From NCBI GenBank assembly GCA_902797505.1, contig CADBSW010000012.1, positions 1-32,232 on the forward strand: 32,232 bases of DNA, read 5' to 3'. The stretch's first letter is position 1. Each line of letters starts with the position of its first letter. The stretch is from an uncultured Prevotellaceae bacterium (lineage in GTDB: Bacteria; Bacteroidota; Bacteroidia; Bacteroidales; Bacteroidaceae). The translations under genes were made by a program, and so were the position numbers. The notes beneath the pieces were generated by a model that did not search any database, was not told the DNA's origin, and worked only from the letters and a program-made list of their open reading frames with translations. Shown in pieces: positions 24,411-32,232 of the stretch.

Positions 24411-26219
24411 ATGCAAACAAGATGTCATCTTTCTATCCTAATACATGAGCAAGCTAAGAAATACGGAGAAAAGGTTGCTATGAACTACCGTGATTTCGGT
24501 AGTTTGAAGTGGAAGACTGTCTCTTGGAATCAGTTCTCTGATCGTGTAAAACAAGTCAGTAACGCGCTGCTGAACATAGGTGTTAAGGTGCAGGAGAATA
24601 TCGGTGTGTTCGCCCAGAATACCGTTCAGTATCTTTATACTGATTTCGGTGCTTTTGGTATTCGAGCTGTTTCTGTTCCTTTCTATGCCACCAGTAGTGA
24701 GCAGCAAATACAATACATGATCGTGGATGCGAATATCCGTTTCTTGTTCGTTGGAGAACAAGAGCAGTATGATAAGGCTCACCGGGTATTGCCGTTATGC
24801 CATTGTCTGGAGAAAATCATTGTATTTGATCCCAGTGTACGTATTGCCGAGGGTGATCCCAGTACGATGTATTACGATGATTTCCTGAAACTTGGAGAGG
24901 GCTATCCCCGTCAGTCAGAGGTGGAAAACCTATGGAGCCAGGCCAACGAGGATGATATCGCAAACATTCTCTATACCAGTGGAACAACAGGCGAGAGCAA
25001 AGGTGTGCTGTTACATTACGGACAGTATCATGCCGCATTCATTGCCAATGATGAGAATCTCCCTGTTGGAGAGAACGACCGTATCATGAATTTCCTGCCG
25101 TTCACCCATATCTTCGAACGAGGATGGATGTTCCTCTGTCTTACGGAAGGAGCAGAGCTGATCGTGAACACCTACCCGAAAGAGATCCAAGACTCTATGA
25201 AAGAGATGCATCCTACGTGTATGTGCTCTGTCCCGAGGTTCTGGGAGAAGGTGTATATCGGCGTGACGGAGAAGATAGAGAACTCCAGTGCTGCACAGAA
25301 GGCATTGATGAAGAAGGCCTTGGCTGTCGGTAGGAAGCATAATATAGAATACCTCAGCAGGGGTAAGCGCCCGCCATTGTGGTTGCACTTGGAGTATGAG
25401 GCATTCGACAAGACCTTGTTCTCCTTGGTGAGAAAGCAACTCGGTCTTGAAAAAGCGAATTTCTTCCCAACTGCCGGATCGTATGTGTCTCCGCAGGTGG
25501 AGGAGTTTATTCATAGTATCGGTATCTTCATGATGGTAGGCTACGGACTTACTGAGAGTCTGGCTACTGTCAGCAATGATCATAAGGGTGAACCATTCAC
25601 CGTTGGCTCTGTTGGTCGTCCAATCAATGGCTTAGAGATAAAGATCGGTGAGAACGACGAGATCCTGTTGAAAGGTCCAACGATCACACGTGGATATTAC
25701 AAACGGGATAATCTCAATAAGGAAGCATTCACCGAGGATGGATTCTTCCGGACAGGTGATGCCGGTTATCTGAAAGATGGTGAGTTGTATCTGAAAGAAC
25801 GTATCAAGGAGTTGTACAAGACTTCTAACGGTAAGTTCATCGCTCCGCAGATGATCGAGTCAAAACTATTGGTGGATAAGTACATCGAGCAGATTGCTGT
25901 CGTTGCCGATCAACGTAAGTTCGTATCTGCCCTTATCGTTCCTGCTTTCGCTGAGTTGGATAACTATGCGAAAGATAACGATATAGAGTTCGCAACACAT
26001 GAGGAGCTCTGTAAGGATCCGCGCATCGTGAAGATGTTGTCAGAACGTATCGACACCCTGCAGCAGCAGTTGGCTAACTATGAGAAGATCAAGCGCTTTA
26101 CCCTGCTGCCGAAGCCGTTCACGATGGAGGCTGGCGAGTTGACGAACACTTTGAAGATCAAGCGTGCCGTGCTGAACAAGAATTATGCGGAGCAGATCGA
26201 GGAGATGTATAAAGAATAA
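24411..26219 (+). CDS. AMP-forming long-chain acyl-CoA synthetase-like protein
   Basis: A 602-residue member of the adenylate-forming (ANL) superfamily. The ATP/AMP signature YTSGTTGESKG is at 188-198. FLPFTHIFERG follows, then GYGLTESLATVSND (the A5 adenine-binding block), FRTGDAGYLKDGELYLKERIKEL (A7-A8) and the C-terminal lid with the catalytic Lys region near the end (AGELTNTLKIKR). The long spacer between blocks and the FIAPQMIES segment are those of FadD/ACSL-type long-chain fatty acid ligases. It probably activates fatty acids at the inner membrane for lipid use, but the substrate cannot be read from the sequence. The gene has its own promoter and lies 50 bases before prfB. Confidence 0.9.
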   Translation: MQTRCHLSILIHEQAKKYGEKVAMNYRDFGSLKWKTVSWNQFSDRVKQVSNALLNIGVKVQENIGVFAQNTVQYLYTDFGAFGIRAVSVPFYATSSEQQIQYMIVDANIRFLFVGEQEQYDKAHRVLPLCHCLEKIIVFDPSVRIAEGDPSTMYYDDFLKLGEGYPRQSEVENLWSQANEDDIANILYTSGTTGESKGVLLHYGQYHAAFIANDENLPVGENDRIMNFLPFTHIFERGWMFLCLTEGAELIVNTYPKEIQDSMKEMHPTCMCSVPRFWEKVYIGVTEKIENSSAAQKALMKKALAVGRKHNIEYLSRGKRPPLWLHLEYEAFDKTLFSLVRKQLGLEKANFFPTAGSYVSPQVEEFIHSIGIFMMVGYGLTESLATVSNDHKGEPFTVGSVGRPINGLEIKIGENDEILLKGPTITRGYYKRDNLNKEAFTEDGFFRTGDAGYLKDGELYLKERIKELYKTSNGKFIAPQMIESKLLVDKYIEQIAVVADQRKFVSALIVPAFAELDNYAKDNDIEFATHEELCKDPRIVKMLSERIDTLQQQLANYEKIKRFTLLPKPFTMEAGELTNTLKIKRAVLNKNYAEQIEEMYKE

Positions 26220-26269
26220 ATGTTTTATTCCAGCATAATCGTGTTGGAGACTATTCGAAAAAGAATTAA

Positions 26270-27394
26270 ATGATTACACAAGACCAGCTGAAGGATGTCT
26301 TGGATCGTGCGGAGAAGTTGAAGCACTATCTGAAGATTGACGAGAAGCAATTAGAATATGAGGAAGAGGAGCTCCGTACACAGGCTCCTGACTTTTGGGA
26401 AGATCCTAAGCGTGCCCAACAGCAGATGAAGAAGGTGAAAGGCATCAAACGGTGGTTGGACGACTACCAGGAGGTGCGCACCATGGCAGATGAGCTGCAG
26501 TTAGCCTTCGATTTCTATCATGAAGAGATGGTGACCGAAGAGGAGGTTGATGAGGATTACCGTAAGGTGATCGATGCCATTGAGAAACTGGAGCTGAAGA
26601 ATATGTTGCGGCAGAAGGAGGATCCGATGGAGGCTGTAATCAAGATTAATTCTGGTGCTGGTGGCACAGAGGCACAAGACTGGGCTTCTATGCTCATGCG
26701 AATGTATATGCGTTGGTGTGAGGCACATGGTTATAAGGTGACTGTGGCTGATCTTCAGGATGGCGATGAGGCTGGCATCAAGAGCGTTACCATGGAGGTG
26801 GAAGGTGGCGAGTATGCATACGGCTACCTGAAGAGTGAGAATGGTGTGCATCGTTTGGTGCGTGTCTCTCCCTTCAATGCACAGGGTAAGCGTATGACGT
26901 CCTTCGCCTCGGTATTTGTTTCTCCGCTTGTTGACGATACCATTGAGGTGTATGTCGATCCAGCCAAGTTATCATGGGATACCTTCCGTTCATCGGGTGC
27001 CGGTGGACAGAATGTCAATAAGGTGGAGTCGGGTGTACGACTGCGTTATTGGTATACCGACCCGGATACGGGTGAGGAAGAGGAGATCCTCATTGAGAAT
27101 ACCGAGACACGTGACCAGCCAAAGAACAAAGAGAAAGCCATGTTGCTCTTGAAATCACAGTTGTATGACCGTGCGATGAAGAAACGTCTTGAGGCACAGG
27201 CAAAGATAGAAGCAGGAAAGAAAAAGATAGAGTGGGGTAGTCAGATACGTAGTTATGTTTTTGATGATCGCCGAGTGAAAGACCATCGTACCAATTATCA
27301 GACTACTGATGTGGATGGTGTGATGAACGGTAAGATAGACGACTTTATCAAAGCGTATCTGATGGAGTTCCCTACATCGGATGAAGAACAGTAA
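26270..27394 (+). CDS. prfB: Peptide chain release factor 2
   Basis: A 374-residue class I release factor that reads UGA and UAA. The stop-codon tripeptide SPF is at 200-202 and the peptidyl-hydrolysis motif GGQ at 245-247 in RSSGAGGQNVNKVES. The N-terminal helical domain is complete. Most bacterial prfB genes contain an in-frame UGA near codon 26 that demands a +1 frameshift. Here the corresponding stretch (HYLKIDEKQLEY against E. coli GYLDYDAKKERL) is read in one frame, and an in-frame TAA lies immediately before the ATG, so autoregulation by frameshifting is absent. It is followed after 20 bases by a miniprotein gene. Confidence 0.97.
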   Translation: MITQDQLKDVLDRAEKLKHYLKIDEKQLEYEEEELRTQAPDFWEDPKRAQQQMKKVKGIKRWLDDYQEVRTMADELQLAFDFYHEEMVTEEEVDEDYRKVIDAIEKLELKNMLRQKEDPMEAVIKINSGAGGTEAQDWASMLMRMYMRWCEAHGYKVTVADLQDGDEAGIKSVTMEVEGGEYAYGYLKSENGVHRLVRVSPFNAQGKRMTSFASVFVSPLVDDTIEVYVDPAKLSWDTFRSSGAGGQNVNKVESGVRLRYWYTDPDTGEEEEILIENTETRDQPKNKEKAMLLLKSQLYDRAMKKRLEAQAKIEAGKKKIEWGSQIRSYVFDDRRVKDHRTNYQTTDVDGVMNGKIDDFIKAYLMEFPTSDEEQ

Positions 27395-27414
27395 AACCTT
27401 AAAATAATTATAAC

Positions 27415-27555
27415 ATGAACAAGAAAAGACAAGCACAGCGCGCTCGTCGCGCTGCTCAGGAAGAGGCAAGCGCAAAGAGTATCATCAAATGGATTTGTGT
27501 CGGTTTGATTGCTATTGCCTTGATCTATGTGATCTTTATATTCGCTCATCAGTAA
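27415..27555 (+). CDS. Small single-span membrane protein (46 residues)
   Basis: A 46-residue reading frame starts at the ATG 20 bases after the prfB stop and ends with TAA just before a strong hairpin. It begins MNKKRQAQRARRAAQEE, a very basic amphipathic stretch, and has one hydrophobic span (about 23-43, rich in Ile, Val, Leu and Ala), ending FAHQ. The position, direction, unbroken frame and sensible signal-anchor layout (positive residues inside) support a real gene cotranscribed with prfB. I do not recognise a family and no function can be given. It could be a ribosome- or membrane-associated small protein, but nothing in the sequence decides this. Confidence 0.7.
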   Translation: MNKKRQAQRARRAAQEEASAKSIIKWICVGLIAIALIYVIFIFAHQ

Positions 27556-27589
27556 GAGTAGCGAATTGATCTAACAAACTAGGGGAGTG

Positions 27590-27617
27590 CGGGGGATAGC
27601 GAAAGGTATATCCCCCG
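27590..27617 (+). terminator. Hairpin after the prfB-miniprotein unit
   Basis: CGGGGGATA (27590-27598) pairs with TATCCCCCG (27609-27617) in a 9-bp stem with a 10-base loop that contains GAAA. The tract after it is only moderately T-rich (TTACTCTTTATC), so it is a plausible rather than ideal intrinsic terminator. Confidence 0.65.
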
Positions 27618-27656
27618 GTTACTCTTTATCTTCATATCTGTGCAGACATGGACAGT

Positions 27657-27664
27657 TATTTTTG
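27657..27664 (+). promoter_or_regulatory. Candidate -7 box for the symporter pair
   Basis: TATTTTTG fits TAnnTTTG and lies 57 bases before the first symporter ATG. No convincing -33 element is visible. Confidence 0.45.
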
Positions 27665-27721
27665 TCTGTATCTGTATTGTTGTATAATTATTTCACTATT
27701 ATCCAGGTTAACGAATAGGTT

Positions 27722-29083
27722 ATGGAGAAGTCTGACAGAGGATTATTTGGTACAAAGATTGGTGTGATCCTGGCTACTGCCGGTGGTGCCGTGGGCTTAG
27801 GAAATGTATGGCGCTTCCCCTTCGTGACCGGACAGAATGGTGGGGCAGCCTTTATCCTTATATATATATTATGTGTATTGCTGCTGGGATTGTCGGTAAT
27901 GCTCTGTGAGATGATTATCGGACGTCACGCGCATGCCAACACCGCCCGGGCATATACGATATTGGCAAATGGCAAACCCTGGAAATGGATCGGATATTTG
28001 GGCGTTTTGACAAGTGCGCTGATCCTCGGCTATTATGGCGTAGTAAGCGGGTGGACCCTGCAATATGTCTTCTCGTCATTGACCGGACACATACACGGAA
28101 CTCCCGAAGTATTCAAGGATCAGTTCCAATCTTTTATCTCCCATCCTATCGAACCGATTCTGTGGTTGGCTGCTTTGATGGGCATGGCCCATCTGATCAT
28201 CGTTCGTGGCGTGGAAGAGGGTATCGAGAAGGCTTCAAAGATCATGATGCCACTGTTGTTTATCCTGCTGATCGTATTGATGTGCAGTTCGTTGATGCTC
28301 CCCAATGCCTGGAAGGGTGTAGAGTTCTTGTTTAAGCCCGACTTCTCAAAAGTCACTGGCAAGACTTTCCTTGAGGCACTCGGTCAGGCTTTCTTCTCAC
28401 TGAGTATTGCCATGGGATGTCTTTGTACCTATGCCAGTTATTTCTCGAAAGACACCCGACTGACCACATCCGCCCTGCAGATAGCAGGACTTGATACGCT
28501 GGTGGCTATCCTCAGTGGACTGGTAATCTTCCCCGCTGCCCTCTCCGTAGGTATACAGCCGGATAGCGGTCCGTCACTGATCTTCATTACCTTGCCTAAT
28601 GTCTTTGAGCAAGCCTTCGGCAGTGTGCCGGTGATCGAATACATCGTGTCATTCTCTTTCTACCTCTTGCTGACCATTGCCGCTCTCACCTCGTTTATCT
28701 CTATTCATGAGGTGTCCACCTCTTTCTTAAGGGAGGAGTTGCATATCCAAAGAAAGAATGCCGCGCGGATTGTATCTTGCTATGGTATTATACTTGGAGC
28801 TCTCTGTTCTTTGTCGATGGGTGAGCGCAACTGGCTCACGCTCTTTGGCATGAACCTCTTTGATTTCTTCGATTGGTTCACCGCCAACTGTTGTCTGCCG
28901 ATAGGTGCCTTCTTCACCTGTCTGTTTATCGGATGGTATGTGGATCATAAGATTATAAGCGACGAGATGAGCAACTGGGGAACGATCAAGGCACCCCATC
29001 TGCGGGCGTTTACCTTTATGGTGCGCTTTGTCTGTCCAGTATTGATATTTATTATTTTCCTGCATCAGTTCGGAGTGATATAA
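27722..29083 (+). CDS. Neurotransmitter:sodium symporter (NSS/SNF family) 1
   Basis: A polytopic transporter of 453 residues with about 12 membrane segments. The first span has the family signature GGAVGLGNVWRFPFVTGQNGGAAFILIY (about 20-47), with the unwound GLGN region that binds substrate and sodium in LeuT. The second has LLGLSVMLCEMIIG. Later spans include FFSLSIAMGCLCTYASYFS and the SFYLLLTIAALTSFISIHE helix. Bacterial NSS members import amino acids with sodium; the specificity here is unknown. A close paralogue begins one base after the stop, so both are probably translated from one mRNA. Confidence 0.92.
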   Translation: MEKSDRGLFGTKIGVILATAGGAVGLGNVWRFPFVTGQNGGAAFILIYILCVLLLGLSVMLCEMIIGRHAHANTARAYTILANGKPWKWIGYLGVLTSALILGYYGVVSGWTLQYVFSSLTGHIHGTPEVFKDQFQSFISHPIEPILWLAALMGMAHLIIVRGVEEGIEKASKIMMPLLFILLIVLMCSSLMLPNAWKGVEFLFKPDFSKVTGKTFLEALGQAFFSLSIAMGCLCTYASYFSKDTRLTTSALQIAGLDTLVAILSGLVIFPAALSVGIQPDSGPSLIFITLPNVFEQAFGSVPVIEYIVSFSFYLLLTIAALTSFISIHEVSTSFLREELHIQRKNAARIVSCYGIILGALCSLSMGERNWLTLFGMNLFDFFDWFTANCCLPIGAFFTCLFIGWYVDHKIISDEMSNWGTIKAPHLRAFTFMVRFVCPVLIFIIFLHQFGVI

Positions 29084-29084
29084 C

Positions 29085-30431
29085 ATGGAGAAGTCACGTG
29101 GTCGTTTTATCTCGAAGATAGGAATAGTCCTTGCCACTGCCGGCTCTGCTGTCGGCTTAGGGAACATCTGGCGTTTCCCTTACGAGACGGGGCAGAATGG
29201 TGGTGCGGCATTTATCCTTATCTACTTGGTATGTATCCTCTTGCTGGGGATACCGGCCATGCTCTGTGAGTTGATTATTGGAAGAAATGCGAAAGCCAAT
29301 GCTACCCGTGCCTATGGTAAAGGACCATGGCGACTGGTTGGTTATATGGGGGTGCTCACAGGATTTACTATCATGGGATTCTATTGTGTGGTAGCCGGAT
29401 GGACCATGCAGTATGTGTATGCTGCTATTGTCGGACGTATGCATGGTGACACGGCGTACTTCCAGCAGTACTTCTCTGAGTTCTCCTCACATCCTTACCG
29501 CCCGGTTTTGTGGATGGCTCTGTTTATGCTCCTTACACACTTGGTGATCAACAAGGGTGTGCAAAAGGGTATTGAACGGGCCTCCAAGATACTGATGCCC
29601 ATCCTTTTCCTCTTGCTGCTTGTCCTTGTGGTATGTTCTCTTTCTCTGCCCAACGCGATGAAGGGTGTGGAGTTTCTCTTAAAACCTGATTTCTCAGAGG
29701 TTACCGGTAAGACGTTCTTCGATGCGTTAGGACAGACATTCTTCACGCTGAGTACCGGTATGGCTGCCTTGTGTACCTATGCCTCGTATTTCGGCAATGA
29801 TGTCAATCTGACTAAGTCGGCTTTCCATGTGGCTGCCATCGATACCCTTGTGGCTATCCTCAGTGGACTGGTGATCTTCCCCGCTGCCTTTTCGGTAGGG
29901 GTATCCCCAGATGCAGGTCCTTCCCTTATCTTTATCACCTTGCCGAATGTGTTCGAACAAGCCTTCTCCGCAGTGCCAGCGGTAGGGTACGTGGTGAGTA
30001 TCCTCTTCTTCTTGCTGCTGTCCTTGGCGGCACTGACCTCGGTCATCTCTATGCACGAGACCCCCACGGCCTTTGTTGCAGAGGAGTTTCATATCGAGCG
30101 AAAGAAGGCGGCGTGGATCGTTACCATCCTCGCCATCATCACAGGCACCCTGTGCTCTTTGTCGTTAGGAGCTGTTCCTTCCCTGCAGATCATCGGGAAG
30201 AGCCTGTTCGATTTCTTTGATTTCTTATCAGCCAATATATTATTGACGATGGGCGGCATGCTTACCTGCATCTATGTAGGGTGGGTGATGCCCCGTCAGC
30301 AGGTGCACGACCAGATGACCAACTGGGGAACGTATAAAAACGGTTTCTATCCGTTGTTCGTGCTTGCTGCCAGATATATCTGTCCTTTAGGCATTCTGAT
30401 GATCTTCCTTCATCAGTTTGGTCTTATATGA
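29085..30431 (+). CDS. Neurotransmitter:sodium symporter (NSS/SNF family) 2
   Basis: A 448-residue paralogue of the preceding gene, alignable over its full length: SRGRFISKIGIVLATAGSAVGLGNIWRFPYETGQNGG at the N-terminus and IFLHQFGLI at the C-terminus against IFLHQFGVI. Shared blocks include LKPDFSEVTGKTFFDALGQTFF and LIFITLPNVFEQAF. Differences concentrate in loops and in the first spans (YETG against FVTG), so substrate range could differ. The tandem order with a one-base gap points to duplication in place. The conserved unwound first helix and sodium-site residues look intact. About 12 membrane segments. Confidence 0.92.
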   Translation: MEKSRGRFISKIGIVLATAGSAVGLGNIWRFPYETGQNGGAAFILIYLVCILLLGIPAMLCELIIGRNAKANATRAYGKGPWRLVGYMGVLTGFTIMGFYCVVAGWTMQYVYAAIVGRMHGDTAYFQQYFSEFSSHPYRPVLWMALFMLLTHLVINKGVQKGIERASKILMPILFLLLLVLVVCSLSLPNAMKGVEFLLKPDFSEVTGKTFFDALGQTFFTLSTGMAALCTYASYFGNDVNLTKSAFHVAAIDTLVAILSGLVIFPAAFSVGVSPDAGPSLIFITLPNVFEQAFSAVPAVGYVVSILFFLLLSLAALTSVISMHETPTAFVAEEFHIERKKAAWIVTILAIITGTLCSLSLGAVPSLQIIGKSLFDFFDFLSANILLTMGGMLTCIYVGWVMPRQQVHDQMTNWGTYKNGFYPLFVLAARYICPLGILMIFLHQFGLI

Positions 30432-30449
30432 CCGCCTCCCAATCCAACT

Positions 30450-30484
30450 TTAAACCTTAAACCTTAAACCCTAAACCCTAAACC
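30450..30484 (+). repeat. Five tandem heptamers, YTAAACC
   Basis: Three copies of TTAAACC (30450-30470) are followed by two copies of CTAAACC (30471-30484). The run ends 12 bases before the ATG of the helix-hairpin-helix gene, so it lies in that gene's leader or upstream region. Replication slippage at such heptamers could change the distance to the start codon. Confidence 0.9.
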
Positions 30485-30496
30485 AAAAATAATACT

Positions 30497-31417
30497 ATGA
30501 ATATGAAAGAATTTTTTTATTTCCAGAAATCCGACCGTCATGTGTTGTTGGTCTTGTTGGGCATTGCTGCCTTCTTTATGTCGCTCGTTTACTTTTTAGG
30601 TTCCGATGAAATGGACGAAAATGAGGGATTTGCTGTAGACTCCGTTTGTTATCAGTCGTATGACAGACGCTATCCCAACCGTCCTTACAAGAGACGACAA
30701 CAACCGTATTATGCCGTGCCCGAGACAAAGGCAGAGCGCTTCCCCTTCGATCCGAATACAGCCGACAGTACACAGTTCTTGCGATTGGGATTACAACCGT
30801 GGCAAATACGGAATATCTATAAATACAGGGCCCATGGCGGTATCTATCGAAAGCCAACCGATTTTGCCCGACTCTACGGACTTACACTTAAGCAATACAA
30901 ATCGTTGGAACCCTATATCAGGATCTCTTCTGACTACCTGCCTGCAGCCGCTTATTATGAACAAAAAACCTCGGTTTCATCGGAAGATATAAAACGTGAT
31001 ACCCTTTCCTATCCAAGAAAGATTTCTATGGGTGAATACGTTATGCTGAATGAGGCAGATACCAGTAACTTAAAACAGGTGCCCGGTATCGGATCGTATT
31101 ATGCACGAGCTATTATCAGATACGGAGAACGGTTAGGAGGCTATTATGATGTTTCCCAACTGTTAGAGATTAAAGGTTTTCCCGAGGAATCAATCTCTTA
31201 CTTCCGAGTCGCTCAAACAACATTGAGGAAGATTAACGTGAACACCATGTCTTTAGAGCAGTTGCGCAAACATCCTTACATTGGATTCTATCAGGCTAAG
31301 GCAATCGTGGAATACCGTCGTCTGCACGGACCTCTCAGTAATCTGCGACAACTGTCAACTACCGGACTGTTCCCTGAAGAGTCGTTATCAAAGTTAAAGC
31401 ATTATGTAGTATATTAG
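30497..31417 (+). CDS. Membrane-anchored helix-hairpin-helix (ComEA-like) protein
   Basis: A 306-residue protein with a single N-terminal span (about 15-34) and a Tyr/Arg-rich linker. Three helix-hairpin-helix units follow, of the kind found in ComEA: FDPNTADSTQFLRLGLQPWQIRNI (about 84-108), LNEADTSNLKQVPGIGSYYARAII (about 184-207) and INVNTMSLEQLRKHPYIGFYQAKAI (about 246-270). HhH units bind DNA backbone non-specifically. ComEA receives DNA in the periplasm during uptake, so a role in DNA handling at the membrane is possible, but many Bacteroidetes HhH proteins of this type have no tested function. Its ATG (MNM) is preceded by a heptamer array, and no competence gene is nearby. Confidence 0.87.
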   Translation: MNMKEFFYFQKSDRHVLLVLLGIAAFFMSLVYFLGSDEMDENEGFAVDSVCYQSYDRRYPNRPYKRRQQPYYAVPETKAERFPFDPNTADSTQFLRLGLQPWQIRNIYKYRAHGGIYRKPTDFARLYGLTLKQYKSLEPYIRISSDYLPAAAYYEQKTSVSSEDIKRDTLSYPRKISMGEYVMLNEADTSNLKQVPGIGSYYARAIIRYGERLGGYYDVSQLLEIKGFPEESISYFRVAQTTLRKINVNTMSLEQLRKHPYIGFYQAKAIVEYRRLHGPLSNLRQLSTTGLFPEESLSKLKHYVVY

Positions 31418-31532
31418 TAAAAATTTCTTCTAATTAGTCCTTTATTAGATTAATTTGATAGTTTAACAACCGGAAAACGACTCTATGTTTAAAATATTCT
31501 ATCAAAAATAAAAGAAATAAAAAATTATTTTG

Positions 31533-31540
31533 TACCTTTG
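31533..31540 (+). promoter_or_regulatory. Probable -7 box of the SusC-like gene
   Basis: TACCTTTG matches TAnnTTTG. It lies about 120 bases before the ATG at 31660, giving an unusually long leader for this window. The rest of the 242-base gap is AT-rich with no other recognisable feature. Confidence 0.6.
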
Positions 31541-31659
31541 CAGCCGTATAGCAAAAAAACATCTACTAATCAATTCTTCACAGAAGACTTCGGAGAGATC
31601 GTTTAGCTGAAATTTTAATCAATCTACAAATAATTATTAATCAAAACAAGTAACAAGGT

Positions 31660-32232
31660 ATGAATGACGCAATGAGATTATTGTGCAAATTCTGTCTCTT
31701 CGCCGTGTTTGCTGTTATGCCTTCATTGGTATCGGCGCAGACTATTGCAAAGGGACAAGTCTTGGATGCCAGCAATGAGTCAGTCATAGGCGCTACTGTT
31801 GTTGAAAAGGGTAATCCCCAGAATGCGACGGTAACAGACCTGGATGGTAACTTCACGCTGAAGCTTCAAAAATCCAAGAATGTTATCATTTCCTTCATTG
31901 GAATGGTTACACAGGATCTGCCTGCAAGTGAGAACATGAAAGTTGTCCTTCAGGAAGATAACAGTGCCCTGGAAGAGGTTGTCGTTGTTGGTTATACCAG
32001 CAAGGCACGTAAGGACCTTACCGGTTCGGTAGGATCTATCAGTGGTGCGAAGTTGGCCGCTATCCCTGTAGCATCTGCCGGTGAGGCTCTTCAGGGAAAG
32101 ATTGCCGGTGTACAGGTAAGTACTGTCGATGGTGCTCCTGGTGCCGACATCTACATTAAGATTCGTGGTGGTGCCGCTCTGGGTCAGAACAATCAGCCAC
32201 TGTATATCGTGGATGGTTTCCAGCAAGACAAC
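31660..32232 (+). CDS. SusC/RagA-family TonB-dependent receptor (N-terminal part)
   Basis: The first 191 codons of a gene that runs off the right edge. A signal peptide ends at LVSAQT (cleavage about residue 26). A carboxypeptidase-regulatory-like beta-sandwich (about 27-100) follows, ending in DLDGNFTLKLQ and IISFIGM, then the TonB-box-like segment ALEEVVVVGY and the plug with VGSISGAKLAAIPVASAGEALQGKIAGVQV. KIRGG and PLYIVDGF are SusC/RagA-family signatures. Such proteins form the outer-membrane barrel of glycan or peptide uptake pairs with a SusD partner, which would lie downstream. The substrate is unknown. ATG at 31660 (MNDAMRLL) is used; the ATG four codons in is possible. Confidence 0.95.
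   Translation, partial: MNDAMRLLCKFCLFAVFAVMPSLVSAQTIAKGQVLDASNESVIGATVVEKGNPQNATVTDLDGNFTLKLQKSKNVIISFIGMVTQDLPASENMKVVLQEDNSALEEVVVVGYTSKARKDLTGSVGSISGAKLAAIPVASAGEALQGKIAGVQVSTVDGAPGADIYIKIRGGAALGQNNQPLYIVDGFQQDN

Noticed and set aside
30450..30484. Telomere or chromosome-end repeat
   Set aside because: Only five short copies inside a continuous bacterial gene series; a slippage-type simple repeat explains it.
30497..31417. Natural-competence locus
   Set aside because: The HhH protein resembles ComEA, but no ComEC, pilus or DprA-type gene is near, so a competence role is not supported here.

Overview
The window is a stretch of a Bacteroidales chromosome, most likely Prevotella or a close relative. 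The evidence is the protein families present (an EnvC-type protein behind a TPR/DUF4292 lipoprotein pair, a SusC/RagA receptor, a glycine-lipid acyltransferase pair and a long FtsW/MraY-type dcw cluster) together with promoters that repeatedly fit the Bacteroidetes -7 element TAnnTTTG, sometimes with a TTG/TTTG about 19-21 bp upstream. No tRNA, rRNA, CRISPR array, insertion sequence or prophage gene was seen.

Region 1 (1-12926, minus strand) is the division and cell wall (dcw) cluster, transcribed mraZ-rsmH-ftsL-ftsI-murE-mraY-murD-ftsW-murG-murC-ftsQ-ftsA, with ftsA running off the left edge. Most junctions overlap or are within 25 nt. The exception is ftsW-murG, where a 67-nt gap holds a candidate internal promoter. 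murF and ddl, present in the E. coli cluster, are absent here. Just upstream of mraZ three 10-bp repeats (core TGGAG, 5-nt spacers) next to a -7 box look like a MraZ autoregulatory operator.

Region 2 (12927-13436) is a 510-bp gene-free, AT-rich divergent spacer. It holds the MraZ operator and promoter, a degenerate tandem array of about six 22-bp units (13142-13273), and a promoter for the rightward genes.

Region 3 (13437-16900, plus) holds an O-acyltransferase/N-acyltransferase pair matching glsA-glsB of glycine-lipid (commendamide-type) synthesis, then an AldA-like aldehyde dehydrogenase flanked by hairpin terminators.

Region 4 (16931-23191): dgt (minus) and dut (plus) are divergent from a 114-bp spacer with promoters both ways. 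dut is followed without gaps by a TPR lipoprotein, a DUF4292 lipoprotein and an EnvC-like protein whose LytM domain has lost most zinc-site residues. This operon joins nucleotide sanitation to envelope and septum work.

Region 5 (23169-27617): an M20 deacylase (minus), an acyl-CoA synthetase-like enzyme, release factor 2 encoded without the usual programmed frameshift, and a 46-residue membrane miniprotein.

Region 6 (27657-32232): two tandem neurotransmitter:sodium symporter paralogues, a triple helix-hairpin-helix membrane protein preceded by five CTAAACC-like heptamers, and the start of a SusC/RagA TonB-dependent receptor cut by the right edge.

Nothing here is a clearly new system. The best leads are the 22-bp array, the MraZ operator, the MraY histidine-motif change and the dut-TPR-DUF4292-EnvC operon.
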